From positions 1-20,441 of the IMG/VR virus record IMGVR_UViG_3300002100_000002: 20,441 bases of DNA; one strand, given 5' to 3'. How positions within the stretch are numbered: the first letter of the stretch is position 1; each line of letters starts with the position of its first letter. The notes beneath the pieces are model-generated. The model was not told the DNA's origin. It worked only from the letters and a program-made list of their open reading frames with translations, and did not search any database. Source of the stretch: a virus. The position numbers and the translations under genes are program-made. Positions 6,274 through 13,703 of this stretch are shown here, one piece after another.

Positions 6274-6723
6274 ATGAAGCCAATAAAAGAAGGAATCAAA
6301 GAATTAATTTTTGAGTATTTTAAAGTAGATGTTTTAGAAAAAGAACGTCTGACAAAGGATAACCGCGAGAACATAATAGAAACTTTTACGTACGCTTATA
6401 ACAATCACTTAACTACCCTGGCAATCTCAAAAGAGTTAGTCGGTAGCAATCTTGCTGAGTTACGGGATCGGATAATAAAAAGAAATGTAAGTAATTACCG
6501 GCCTTACCCGGTCCGCCTGGGATCTCTTAAACCATTACTACAAAGTGAGGCTTCAGATTATAATAAATCCATGCACAATTATATACTTTCGATCTTAAAG
6601 GAGAGATTAGACAAACACCAAAGCTATATTGATCTGCATTGTGTGCCGAGGCTCAATAAATTATATAGATATAAAAAACGGTTAACGGACCTGTCGAATA
6701 AACAGCTTGCGTTTTGGTATTAA
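6274..6723 (+). CDS. Protein of unknown function (149 aa) in a plus-strand cassette
   Basis: ATG 6274 to TAA 6721-6723. The protein is mainly helical and basic: KPIKEGIKELIFEYFKVDVLEKERLTKDNRENIIETFTYAYNNH, a conserved-looking YRPYPVRLGSLKPLLQSEASD centre, and a C-terminal basic helix ending YRYKKRLTDLSNKQLAFWY. No known motif, membrane segment or signal peptide is seen. It is on the strand opposite to the late operon and precedes a 32-aa frame and an HNH nuclease gene in the same direction, so it probably entered as part of the same cassette. Codon use is AT-rich like its neighbours. Confidence 0.7.
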   Translation: MKPIKEGIKELIFEYFKVDVLEKERLTKDNRENIIETFTYAYNNHLTTLAISKELVGSNLAELRDRIIKRNVSNYRPYPVRLGSLKPLLQSEASDYNKSMHNYILSILKERLDKHQSYIDLHCVPRLNKLYRYKKRLTDLSNKQLAFWY

Positions 6724-6728
6724 AGAAA

Positions 6729-6827
6729 ATGAGTACAATTAAAAAACGTCGCGCCCGCCTGAGAGATAAAAAGAGGATCCCGAAAAGTATTTATATGTGG
6801 GTGTTATTCTTTTCCCGGTGGCCTTAA
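6729..6827 (+). CDS. Possible very small basic protein (32 aa)
   Basis: ATG 6729 follows the previous stop by five bases; the frame ends at TAA 6825-6827. The peptide has a strongly basic first half (TIKKRRARLRDKKRIPKS) and a hydrophobic end (IYMWVLFF). Spacing within the cassette and the contrast between basic and hydrophobic halves suggest a real peptide, but at this length an accidental frame cannot be excluded. Confidence 0.35.
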   Translation: MSTIKKRRARLRDKKRIPKSIYMWVLFFSRWP

Positions 6828-6839
6828 AATAATAAGTTA

Positions 6840-7454
6840 GTGACGTACTTAGAAAAATTAAAAGATATTAGGTGGCAAAAGAAGCGTTTTGAAATACTGG
6901 TACGGGATCAATGGACCTGTACCCTTTGCGAGGATAAAGAAACAACGTTACATATTCATCATTTAAAATACAATGGTAATCCCTGGGAAGTAGAAAACGA
7001 GTTTTTAATAACGCTTTGCGAACATTGCCATACAATTGTAAGCTATTACAAACTACACTTTAGAGCCGAGGTTCTTCAAATCAAAAAAAGAATCTTCAAA
7101 CCACATCAAATTGCTTTTGAAGTTTATGACGCCCATAATGGGGTATTTTATTCATCGTTATGTTTTTTATTTAATAAAAATATAGTCTACATTCATAAAG
7201 AGCGGGAAGATTTAGAATGGGTGCTACCCCTTATACATTTGAAGGTGGAATTTTTTACAGATATAGTACGTAATGCCTACGCAACCGAAAATAACAATAC
7301 AGAACTTTTAGATGAAGTCCTTAGTGATATTTGTAAAGATTTAGACTTTGTAGACGATTCAATGTGGGAAACAGAAGAACAATATTATTTATGGCGATAT
7401 TTATACATTGCTAAAGGCGCTTCTGTTTTTTTAAATAAACTCGGTTATGAATAA
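6840..7454 (+). CDS. HNH endonuclease-like protein
   Basis: 204 residues from a GTG start at 6840. The first 65 residues carry a complete HNH/zinc site: RWQKKRFEILVRDQWTCTLC (C27, C30), LHIHH (H38, H40, H41) and LITLCEHCH (C60, C63, H64). This WQ.kR.eil.RD.w.C..C...tLhvHH arrangement is a common HNH type in Bacteroidota. Residues 70-204 have no domain I recognise; the region is acidic toward the end (TELLDEVLSDICKDLDFVDDSMWETEEQ) and could be a protein- or DNA-contact module. Placed on the opposite strand between two head genes, it may be a free-standing homing endonuclease or an inserted accessory nuclease. The stop is three bases from the convergent MuF gene's end. Confidence 0.85.
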   Translation: MTYLEKLKDIRWQKKRFEILVRDQWTCTLCEDKETTLHIHHLKYNGNPWEVENEFLITLCEHCHTIVSYYKLHFRAEVLQIKKRIFKPHQIAFEVYDAHNGVFYSSLCFLFNKNIVYIHKEREDLEWVLPLIHLKVEFFTDIVRNAYATENNNTELLDEVLSDICKDLDFVDDSMWETEEQYYLWRYLYIAKGASVFLNKLGYE

Positions 7455-7457
7455 TCT

Positions 7458-8297
7458 TTAGTCAATCGGAATAAATAAGGTAGTGCAGCGGCAATTACAT
7501 ATATTTTCCGCGCTTGTGAGCGGTTGGCCGTTTTTCCCTCCCCTGTCGCCCGGGTGTAACATTTTATCGTGGCCTACCTGGAAAAAATCATTTAATCCGA
7601 TAACCGTTTTATTTACTTCGCGGTGGTGGTGTCTAACCCGGTTATCGCTTGCGGCAAGCCATTGCTTATTTAGATCCAGTTCGGTAGATTTTGCGACTAT
7701 TATCGCCCCGGTATTTGCGGCCGTTACCGATTCAGTTCGCGCAATTAGCCGCGCCCTGATCCTGGATAGTTCCGTATTTTCCAGTTTTGCAACAATATCG
7801 TTAATACCTTCTCCAAGTTGGTAAGCGTCCGTAAATACCTGTCTTATTAGTTCCCGGGTTGTATCTGTTATTCCTTCCGATTGATTTAGTAAATCTATTG
7901 AGAAATATTGCTCTATTAACTGCCGCATGGTGTCGCTAAATCCTATCGGCATACGGCCTTTTTCGCGGTAAACTGTAACACTTAACACATGATTTTTCAC
8001 TATTACCGGCGTGTAAAAAGATAAGCGCGTGGGGATCAACTTGTTTAAGTCGGCTCTGATCTTTGCGCCGTAAACCGTTGCGGCGTCCTGGTAAAGAGGC
8101 CGTAAAACTTCAACTATCGGGGCGGAAGATATTTTGTTTATTGCTTCGTGTTCGGTATATCCTGAGTGTAAAAGTTTTAATACTGTAGTGTATTGAGATC
8201 GAATTGCGGCAAATATTTTAGGGGCAAAATATAATTCCCGGCTCTTTTGGAAACGTTGGAATCTTAATAGGTGGTTATGGCGATCCTGTTGGTTCAT
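7458..8297 (-). CDS. MuF-type minor head protein (SPP1 gp7 family)
   Basis: 279 residues. The C-terminal half carries the MuF signature: RIRARLIARTESVTAANTGA (about 179-198), KQWLAASDNRVRHHHREVN (211-229), then HPGDRGG and the Cys-rich ENICNCRCTTLF end (C267, C269, C271). The N-terminal half is helical, with VIVKNHVLSVTVYREKGRMPIGF near 98-120. MuF proteins are carried inside or at the portal vertex and help head assembly or DNA ejection. The gene follows the portal region, as usual, with four tiny genes and a methyltransferase between. The ATG overlaps the upstream 74-aa gene by 23 bases. Confidence 0.9.
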   Translation of the reverse strand: MNQQDRHNHLLRFQRFQKSRELYFAPKIFAAIRSQYTTVLKLLHSGYTEHEAINKISSAPIVEVLRPLYQDAATVYGAKIRADLNKLIPTRLSFYTPVIVKNHVLSVTVYREKGRMPIGFSDTMRQLIEQYFSIDLLNQSEGITDTTRELIRQVFTDAYQLGEGINDIVAKLENTELSRIRARLIARTESVTAANTGAIIVAKSTELDLNKQWLAASDNRVRHHHREVNKTVIGLNDFFQVGHDKMLHPGDRGGKNGQPLTSAENICNCRCTTLFIPID

Positions 8298-8499
8298 CTA
8301 CTCCGGTTTTTACAAGTATATCCGATTGCTTAGTAATTTCAAAATCTGAGTGCCAAGTAGAAACAATGCCGCAAGCTAATTGATATTGAATCCCTGTTGT
8401 AGCTATACAAATTTGCGTTACTATTCTCCTGTCCTGCTCTTTATCTGTTTTTAAATAAACTATATCGCCTAAATCGTATATTGATTCAATTAATATCAT
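8275..8499 (-). CDS. Small conserved Bacteroidota phage protein (74 aa)
   Basis: The sequence YDLGDIVYLKTDKEQDRRIVTQICIATTGIQYQLACGIVSTWHSDFEITKQSDIL is a pattern I know from many small phage proteins of Bacteroidota ('lGd.VYL.TD..q..RiVt.i.......Y.L..G...s.H...EIs...d'). It looks like a small beta-barrel, but its function is not known to me. Its ATG overlaps the stop of the 55-aa gene (ATGA, 8499-8496), and its 3' end overlaps the MuF gene. No catalytic residues are evident. Confidence 0.82.
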   Translation of the reverse strand: MILIESIYDLGDIVYLKTDKEQDRRIVTQICIATTGIQYQLACGIVSTWHSDFEITKQSDILVKTGVDEPTGSP

Positions 8500-8663
8500 T
8501 TTACTTCTTTTGCGTTATACTGATTTATTAACTGCTTTTCCACATACTTTTTAATTTCTTTTAGTAACCAGGCCCGCCGCGCTATATCGTTAACTCTATC
8601 CCGGGGGCAATCTCTGAGCGGTATTGCCTGAGAGATTATTAATATTAAATCGCGATCATCCAC
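8496..8663 (-). CDS. Small helical protein (55 aa), function unknown
   Basis: The frame runs from GTG 8663 to TGA 8496-8498. It reads (M)DDRDLILIISQAIPLRDCPRD..., then DIARRAWLLKEIKKYVEKQLIN. The GTG lies one base after the upstream stop, and the TGA overlaps the ATG of the 74-aa gene (ATGA), so the gene fits a tightly packed coupled series. No in-frame ATG exists in the first 50 codons. The protein is mostly helical with an amphipathic basic end. No family name can be given. Confidence 0.65.
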   Translation of the reverse strand: MDDRDLILIISQAIPLRDCPRDRVNDIARRAWLLKEIKKYVEKQLINQYNAKEVK

Positions 8664-8664
8664 A

Positions 8665-8865
8665 CTATAAAATTATTTCTCTCCTTTCCTTCATTAATTT
8701 TAATATCTGTTTAGTTAACGCCTTTTCTACAGTAACGTAATGTTTAACTTCTTCTTTAATCTTATCAAGGGGAACGGGTAGTTTACTGATTAGATCGTCA
8801 TAGCCTAACTTTGTTACTTCCTCTTTTATTTCCTGCAGGCGCTTTATTAAATCGTCTTTACTCAT
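8665..8865 (-). CDS. Small helical charged protein (66 aa), function unknown
   Basis: Begins MSKDDLIKRLQEIKEEVTKLGYDDLI, contains a Pro-rich turn (KLPVPLDKIKEE) and ends in a basic helix (ALTKQILKLMKERREIIL). Heptad-like spacing of Leu/Ile suggests a short helical hairpin or dimer. The ATG overlaps the stop of the zinc-ribbon gene (ATGA, 8865-8862), and the stop is one base from the GTG of the next gene. Translational coupling makes it likely to be real. Confidence 0.7.
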   Translation of the reverse strand: MSKDDLIKRLQEIKEEVTKLGYDDLISKLPVPLDKIKEEVKHYVTVEKALTKQILKLMKERREIIL

Positions 8866-9038
8866 TTATCATCCGGTTTACTAAAACAACTTTCGCATAA
8901 TTTAAACTTTGTCGGCATAGGTTCAGGATCTCCTGAGAATAAAAAGTATTGAAACATACGCCCGAAAATTGGCTCTTTACAACTAAAACATTTTGATCCG
9001 TCAGGCGGCATTTCGGAAACTTCAAAGTTTAATTCCAT
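8862..9038 (-). CDS. Small zinc-ribbon-like protein (58 aa)
   Basis: ATG 9038 to TGA 8862-8864. Two Cys pairs, CFSC (C17, C20) and CESC (C48, C51), flank a 27-residue hydrophobic middle (FGRMFQYFLFSGDPEP), which is a zinc-ribbon arrangement. Such small proteins are usually DNA- or protein-binding, but no specific role can be read. The start follows the methyltransferase stop by 23 bases, and the stop overlaps the next ATG. It is the first of four tiny coupled genes between the methyltransferase and MuF genes. Confidence 0.75.
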   Translation of the reverse strand: MELNFEVSEMPPDGSKCFSCKEPIFGRMFQYFLFSGDPEPMPTKFKLCESCFSKPDDK

Positions 9039-9061
9039 TGCGGAAATATACTAAATAATTA

Positions 9062-9694
9062 TCATGCAATTAGCTTTAATTGCATCGTTTGCTCTTTAAA
9101 TCTTTTCTCCTGCGCTAGATAATAATCTCTATCCAGTTCAAAGCCGGTGAAATCAAATCCCATATCGTGGGCAGCAATCCGGCTGCTTCCTGATCCTAAA
9201 TGAGTATCTAAAATTTTATCGCCGGGGGTTGCGTAATTGTATAAAAGCCATTTGTATAATGCTATTGGCTTTTCGCAAGGGTGTATCGCCTTTTCTTTCC
9301 GTACCCTTCCTACAATTCCATCGTTAACACCTCCCCACGCATAACGGAAATAAGCTACTCTTTTTAGTCTTGAATAAGAGGCTATTTCGCAAGCTGAAAA
9401 ATTAGGATTTGGGTTTTGTTTATCCCATATAATTGCGCCTCCGTTCCCATTGAAGCAATTATAATAATTTGCACCCCAAATAATTTGCTCTTTTGATACC
9501 CTTTCTAATTCTATAAAATACTCTTTAACGGGCGTGTTATCATTCCAGGTAACCGCCTCACCTCTAATATTCCCGCCCGTTTGTACCCAATTACCAATCC
9601 CGTAAGGCGGATCAACGATAGCGAGTTCAAAATATTTATCCGGGTATCTTTTCATACCCTCCATACAATCAATATTTTCAACTATTGAGTTCAT
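9062..9694 (-). CDS. Beta-class DNA amino-methyltransferase (N6-adenine or N4-cytosine)
   Basis: 210 residues. Motif IV DPPY is at 28-31 in AIVDPPYGIGNW, and the AdoMet-binding motif I comes later, ILDTHLGSGSSRIAA (161-175), so motif order is that of the beta class. Catalysis would add a methyl group from S-adenosylmethionine to an exocyclic amino group. Motif I is DTHLGSGS instead of DPFxGSGT. The region between (about 40-135) is the likely target-recognition part and is short, so specificity is probably a short site. No restriction gene is adjacent. It stands alone inside the head operon, its ATG directly after the portal stop, which suggests protection of phage DNA before packaging. Confidence 0.92.
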   Translation of the reverse strand: MNSIVENIDCMEGMKRYPDKYFELAIVDPPYGIGNWVQTGGNIRGEAVTWNDNTPVKEYFIELERVSKEQIIWGANYYNCFNGNGGAIIWDKQNPNPNFSACEIASYSRLKRVAYFRYAWGGVNDGIVGRVRKEKAIHPCEKPIALYKWLLYNYATPGDKILDTHLGSGSSRIAAHDMGFDFTGFELDRDYYLAQEKRFKEQTMQLKLIA

Positions 9695-11206
9695 TTAATT
9701 ACCGTTTGGCGTTGGTATCGGTAAAGGATCAACCATTAAAAGATCTTCCGCCGTTTGAATACCTGACGGGAGAAATGGCTCATCATAAATAGGGTTTTCC
9801 AGTTTCTCAAATTTCATCATTTGCCGCCGTTCGTTATATGTGATCTGCGGGCTTATGTTCATCCATTGTGCCATTTTTAACATATCTTCCTGCAGTGAAG
9901 GTATCTCTGAAATATCGGCCTGCAGATCCCGCTTTTTACCGTCGCCTTTTACTGTTACTGTTTCCAGTTCGCCCGCTTCATTAACCTGGCTGAATGATCT
10001 GCCTTTTTCAAACTCATTTAACAGGCCCATTTTTAACGCATCCCTTACCCGGTAAACATTCGGAAGTACTGTATTTGTGTACGTTCTTTTTTCCATTACC
10101 GTTACATTCGATTCTGTGCTTGCTACATCTGAATTAAAAAGAATATCGGAAGTACCGTAAGCATTACAAAGTTTCTTAAAATCTACGTTTGCAAGTTCTA
10201 AAACTGAAAGATTAGCAAGGGATAAGCCAAGCTGAATGGATCCCATTTCCCCGGAAGCAAAAAAGGGCGCCCCGGCATTTGCAGGGTTGCGAAGAAATCT
10301 ATAAAAATTATCTTTACGTTGCCCCACAATATCAACCGCCTCTGTGCCGTCTAAACTCTTATCGTAAACGATTGTCTCTACTCCGCCGTTCTGAAGCTGT
10401 GCAACGGAAGTATTCATATTACTATCCAATCTTTGCAGCCTTTTAGCGAGTACCATTAAAGGCGATAACCCGCGTAACTCAGATCCCGCGTGATCCATTT
10501 GCGGATTATAATATTTAATATGTATCATATCTTCGGGCGGAATGTTCTCATAGATTAAAGTAGTGTCCACCTTGTAATCATAAGCTACTATTTTGCGCGG
10601 TAATTTATCCGTTACTTTAATAACGACGTTCTGAGGATAAAGAGAGTGTAAGAAGGTGGGTAGCCCGGCATTAACACCAAAGGAAGGGCGCTCTTTCAGC
10701 AAAAAAGCCTCCCCGTTTAAATAAAGGTTTGTGTATAGGGCCTCATAAAATTCAAATTTACCTTGAAACTCTGAGGGGTTCTCCAGTAGCATTTCGACTT
10801 TATCATTAGGCGGAAGATCTTCCAGGGCTTTAGTTTGCCATAGTTTTAATTGAAATTGGTTAACGTGCCTGTGGCGTTTCCTGTTTAACTGTTTTGCCAA
10901 TTCCTCATTTACTACCTCATACGCATAAATAGGAATAAGGGCGCTAGTTGTGGCAAGCATCCGAATAATACTATACACATCATCAACGTTCGCGTAACGT
11001 TCGGCATTACTTCCAAGATCGTAAGAGGGATAAATAGCAATGTTGCGGTTAAGGTTGGCGGCTATTGAATTTAGATTCCTTTGCTGTAGTGCTTTTAATT
11101 GTCCTGATAGGGCTTTTATTTTCTCTTTACCGCCGAAATCAAATAAGCCTTTATTAAATAAACCCATATCGGTTTTTACAGATAAAGATAAATTACTATA
11201 CTCCAT
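9695..11206 (-). CDS. Portal protein (HK97 family)
   Basis: 503 residues. After an N-terminal amphipathic helix, residues about 70-100 read YANVDDVYSIIRMLATTSALIPIYAYEV, and residues 141-170 read ENPSEFQGKFEFYEALYTNLYLNGEAFLL, the best-known conserved block of this family. MIHIKYYNPQMDHAGSELRGLSPLMVLAKRLQRLDSNMNTSVAQLQNGG (about 225-270) follows, and then the long tunnel-helix and C-terminal region. The portal is the dodecameric ring through which DNA enters and leaves the head. Place: between terminase and protease/capsid genes. ATG 11206 lies 58 bases after the DUF4406-like stop. Acidic Pro/Ile-rich tail at the end. Confidence 0.95.
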   Translation of the reverse strand: MEYSNLSLSVKTDMGLFNKGLFDFGGKEKIKALSGQLKALQQRNLNSIAANLNRNIAIYPSYDLGSNAERYANVDDVYSIIRMLATTSALIPIYAYEVVNEELAKQLNRKRHRHVNQFQLKLWQTKALEDLPPNDKVEMLLENPSEFQGKFEFYEALYTNLYLNGEAFLLKERPSFGVNAGLPTFLHSLYPQNVVIKVTDKLPRKIVAYDYKVDTTLIYENIPPEDMIHIKYYNPQMDHAGSELRGLSPLMVLAKRLQRLDSNMNTSVAQLQNGGVETIVYDKSLDGTEAVDIVGQRKDNFYRFLRNPANAGAPFFASGEMGSIQLGLSLANLSVLELANVDFKKLCNAYGTSDILFNSDVASTESNVTVMEKRTYTNTVLPNVYRVRDALKMGLLNEFEKGRSFSQVNEAGELETVTVKGDGKKRDLQADISEIPSLQEDMLKMAQWMNISPQITYNERRQMMKFEKLENPIYDEPFLPSGIQTAEDLLMVDPLPIPTPNGN

Positions 11207-11264
11207 CGGTTTGAGGCTGTAGTATAAAGATTAAAGGATTACGCTATGATTTTGATTCCTGTTT

Positions 11265-11588
11265 TCATATTTTCCCAATCATATCAACTATTTCAATAGA
11301 GTGCCTAATAGCTAAATCCTTTTCGGCCTCCATTCCTTTGCTAATCCTTTGGCCGGTCAACCACATTTCATTAATTATTCCTGATTCAATTATTGCGGTA
11401 TCGTTAGCAATACCGCGCAATCTTTCCTCCGCAACGTTGTCATCTAAAGAAACTATATCCACATAGTAAGGAACAAAAGGAACTATGTTTTTATGTTCGA
11501 TATTTATTTTCCTAACTATCCTGCGTAAATCGGTAAGGTTATTTTCTATATCGCCTGAGATCGGGTGTGCTATATAAACAATTTTCAT
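11265..11588 (-). CDS. DUF4406 / nucleoside deoxyribosyltransferase-like protein
   Basis: I take ATG 11588 (MKIVYIAHPISGDIENN), seven bases after the terminase stop. The longer frame to 11678 would run inside the terminase gene. 107 residues. YIAHPISG at the N-terminus, a helix with NLTDLRRIVRKIN, and the GQRISKGMEAEKDLAIR end (S-K-G-x-x-x-E) match the DUF4406 and nucleoside 2-deoxyribosyltransferase-like fold, whose Glu in SxGxxxE is catalytic in true transferases. A role in nucleotide metabolism is possible but not shown; many phage members are uncharacterised. The gene sits between large terminase and portal in the same direction. Confidence 0.8.
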   Translation of the reverse strand: MKIVYIAHPISGDIENNLTDLRRIVRKINIEHKNIVPFVPYYVDIVSLDDNVAEERLRGIANDTAIIESGIINEMWLTGQRISKGMEAEKDLAIRHSIEIVDMIGKI

Positions 11589-11595
11589 ATTGCTT

Positions 11596-12747
11596 TTAAT
11601 ACGAGGCATCTGCATATTTCTTTTTAGGTTTGAACATTCTTGTATAAATGGCATACCTGAGGGCGTCCATCCCATCATCTTTAAATTTTACCGGCTCATC
11701 TAATACTTTGCCGTCCTTATCGGTTTTCCATTTATAACTCTTTATCTCTTTAAGCAAATTAGTTGACCTCCGCGTTATGAATAACGGCATAGATTTTACC
11801 ATATTTATGCCGTCTATTACTGATTTATCCGCCGGCTTAATGTTGAGGCCGGTTCTTCTTATTTCCTCTATTGCTTCGGGCCTGGCTGTTTCGGCAAATA
11901 TCTCAACCGATTTTGTAATGCCTAAAGTTTTAATAAGGTAGGCAAGATCATCGTTAGTTAATTTTGATTCGTAAATCTGTTCATCTACGTAAACTTTACC
12001 GTCTAAGAATCCTACTTTTACCAAGGCCGTCGGGTGATTAAATCCGAAATCCAGGCCAAAACAAATATCATCACATTGCGGAAACTCCGCTATCTCTTTC
12101 CAATGGGTGTAAATTGTTTCGCTGCTTGTGCCTCTTAAACCGAGGCCGAATACTTTCCATAAATTTTCATCAGCTTCTCTTAAACTTTCGATTTCGGTAA
12201 TTTGTTCTTTTGGGATATTTTCTAAATTGTTTAAGTACGTGGAATGTATTAAAATATTTTTGGGATCATCGGCTACAGAATAACACCAGGAATATTCGTC
12301 CGAGGGGTTAAAATCAATAAAGATTGTTTCCTTTGTTCTGAGCGCAAATTGTATATAGGCGGCATGGCTTAAGAGATTTGCTTCGTTTATATATCCCACA
12401 TCACGCGAGGGGCCGCGAAGTTTTACCGCCTCATCTGCTCCGAAAAATTCAATATAGCCGCCGCCGGGGAAACGATAAACATTATCTGTTTTATTGTGAT
12501 CGGCTTCATTATATAAACCTTCTTTCTCCATTATCTCCCGCCAATCCCTTAAAGCGCCTCTTTTAAGGTGAGGTAACGAGGGCGAAGTAATAGTTACGCT
12601 CTTACCATCCCGGGCCGCTATAATCGGGAGAAGTTGACAAATAGAATACGTTTTGCTGCTCCTGGTTGATCCCTGGTTAGCTATTACCCGGTAGCGGTGA
12701 GATTCATAAGCCTTTTGATTGGCTCTAAATACCGGGGTTACTTTCAT
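11596..12747 (-). CDS. terL: Terminase large subunit (DNA-packaging ATPase and nuclease)
   Basis: 383 residues. Walker A is GSTRSSKT (26-33); the Walker B-like segment is DVGYINEAN (116-124) with Glu122; the coupling motif is FIDFNPSD (143-150). The C-terminal RNase H-like nuclease has CFGLDFGFNHPTALVKVG (Asp233), IFAETARP (Glu286) and KDDGMDALRYAIY (Asp361). This is the PBSX/Terminase_3-type enzyme that translocates DNA into the prohead and cuts it. At Walker B, Asn121 stands before the catalytic Glu where many terminases have Asp, a variation I believe is common in this group. The start overlaps the small-subunit gene by 23 bases. Confidence 0.95.
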   Translation of the reverse strand: MKVTPVFRANQKAYESHRYRVIANQGSTRSSKTYSICQLLPIIAARDGKSVTITSPSLPHLKRGALRDWREIMEKEGLYNEADHNKTDNVYRFPGGGYIEFFGADEAVKLRGPSRDVGYINEANLLSHAAYIQFALRTKETIFIDFNPSDEYSWCYSVADDPKNILIHSTYLNNLENIPKEQITEIESLREADENLWKVFGLGLRGTSSETIYTHWKEIAEFPQCDDICFGLDFGFNHPTALVKVGFLDGKVYVDEQIYESKLTNDDLAYLIKTLGITKSVEIFAETARPEAIEEIRRTGLNIKPADKSVIDGINMVKSMPLFITRRSTNLLKEIKSYKWKTDKDGKVLDEPVKFKDDGMDALRYAIYTRMFKPKKKYADASY

Positions 12748-13030
12748 CCGGTGGGTTTATTAAGGGTTGACAGTTTTGGGCATCTTCGATAATAATGCGG
12801 TTTATTACCTCTCCGGCATGGTCAAGCTGTACCGGGATCAATTTTGTAACAAGGGCGTAAAATGCTCCTTTATTTGCTCTTGCCCATACTTTTAGATTTG
12901 CCTTAGGATCTTTTTGTAAGTCCGTAAATACTTCCGCAAATACATCTTTAACAAGGCGGTTTACTTTATTTACTGCGCCGTCCGGCTTCCCTTTATTGCC
13001 TTTTTTAAATTGTGTATCTTCCCTTCCCAT
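12725..13030 (-). CDS. terS: Putative terminase small subunit
   Basis: 101 residues: MGREDTQFKKGNKGKPDGAVNKVNRLVKDVF at the start, DPKANLKVWARANKGAFYALVTKLIPVQ in the middle, and a flexible Pro/Asn-rich tail. The 'FkkGNkGkPkGa.Nk' start followed by a 'l..wA..n...FY.l..kLiP' region is a type I know immediately upstream of large terminases in Bacteroidota phages, so DNA recognition for packaging is the likely role. The position, with a 23-base overlap into the large terminase gene, is the main support. The helix-turn-helix seen in other small terminases is not obvious here. Confidence 0.75.
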   Translation of the reverse strand: MGREDTQFKKGNKGKPDGAVNKVNRLVKDVFAEVFTDLQKDPKANLKVWARANKGAFYALVTKLIPVQLDHAGEVINRIIIEDAQNCQPLINPPDESNPGI

Positions 13031-13094
13031 TTCAACCGTATTTGTCCGTAATTAACGGTAAATTTAAAACATATAACAGGGGGTAAGGATAGGT

Positions 13095-13289
13095 TTATAC
13101 TTTTACCTCCCACTCCTGAAGTAGTTCGGTACTCATTAAATCAAATACTTTAAACTCAATAGTATTATCTGATTTAAAGATCTCAAAATGTAATCCGTCG
13201 CGGGTAATAGAAAAACTTCCAGATAGTTCAGCCTGAGTAAGTACGTCTTTTAGTGTACCGTTAAACCTGGTATTTGTGAAAATAAACAT
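13095..13289 (-). CDS. Small protein (64 aa), function unknown, first gene of the packaging operon
   Basis: ATG 13289 to TAA 13095-13097. Alternating polar and hydrophobic residues (MFIFTNTRFNGTLKDVLTQAELSGSFSITRDGLHFEIFKSDNTIEFKVFDL) suggest a small beta-rich domain. No motif recognised. A TATCTTTG -7 box lies 21 bases upstream of the ATG and the small terminase gene follows 64 bases after the stop, so it leads the late packaging transcript. Confidence 0.65.
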   Translation of the reverse strand: MFIFTNTRFNGTLKDVLTQAELSGSFSITRDGLHFEIFKSDNTIEFKVFDLMSTELLQEWEVKV

Positions 13290-13310
13290 CTGAGGGGTGT
13301 AAACATTTCA

Positions 13311-13318
13311 CAAAGATA
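13311..13318 (-). promoter_or_regulatory. Promoter -7 box (TATCTTTG) for the packaging/head operon
   Basis: TATCTTTG (minus strand) matches TAnnTTTG exactly and is identical to the box at 1161-1154. It lies in the 67-base gap between the coiled-coil gene's stop (13357) and the 64-aa gene's start (13289), leaving a short leader of roughly 15 bases. The -33 element is weak (a CCTG about 19 bases upstream). Its place marks the border between the DNA-metabolism and the packaging modules. A loose dyad (13297-13311) touches the box. Confidence 0.6.
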
Positions 13319-13356
13319 TAATATATTATTCATTACAGGCGGCGGGCGTGGGTTTA

Positions 13357-13701
13357 TCATTTTGTTACTTCTTTTAAGATCTCTCTAATCTGTTTCATTT
13401 CCGGGGAGTGATCGTAATACTCCTGCCATATATCCTCAATTATTTCTTTTGATTTCCCGGAACTTGCGGCGGCTTTTGTTCTCCATTGCTTAATTATTTC
13501 TACGGATTGAGTGAGGGCGGCGGTTAAAGATTCTACCTTATGATAATTTTCGGTATGCAGTAGTAAAAGTTTATCTGTTTCGGCTTTTAATTCATGTATC
13601 GTCATTAAATCTACTGCTGAAGCATCCTGGTAGTTTTCGATTTCAAACTGCGCTTCTTTTAATTGTTGCTGTAGTTGGCTTTCAGGTATTCTGTTTGACA
13701 T
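13357..13701 (-). CDS. Coiled-coil protein (114 aa), function unknown
   Basis: I use ATG 13701 (MSNRIPESQLQQQL), two bases after the methyltransferase stop; a longer frame to 13746 would lie inside that gene. The sequence is helical throughout with heptad-like Leu/Ile spacing: QLQQQLKEAQFEIENYQ, ELKAETDKLLLLHTENYHKVESLTAALTQSVEIIKQW, and an acidic end (EIIEDIWQEYYDHSPEMKQIREILKEV). No enzymatic motif is visible. It is the last gene of the metabolism operon, just ahead of the packaging promoter. A structural or regulatory partner role is possible but unsupported. Confidence 0.72.
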   Translation of the reverse strand: MSNRIPESQLQQQLKEAQFEIENYQDASAVDLMTIHELKAETDKLLLLHTENYHKVESLTAALTQSVEIIKQWRTKAAASSGKSKEIIEDIWQEYYDHSPEMKQIREILKEVTK

Positions 13702-13703
13702 TC

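Noticed and set aside
11233-11262. Nine-codon frame (MKTGIKIIA) with an ATGA overlap to the DUF4406-like stop
   Set aside because: Too short to support; the overlap alone can arise by chance. It could be a leader peptide, but nothing else shows it.
11265-11678. DUF4406-like protein extended upstream to 11678
   Set aside because: The first 30 codons lie inside the terminase gene; the family start (MKIVYIAHP) is at 11588, seven bases after the terminase stop.
13035-13060. CCGT/ACGG small hairpin between the 64-aa and small terminase genes
   Set aside because: Only four base pairs and no T-run, so neither a terminator nor a convincing operator.
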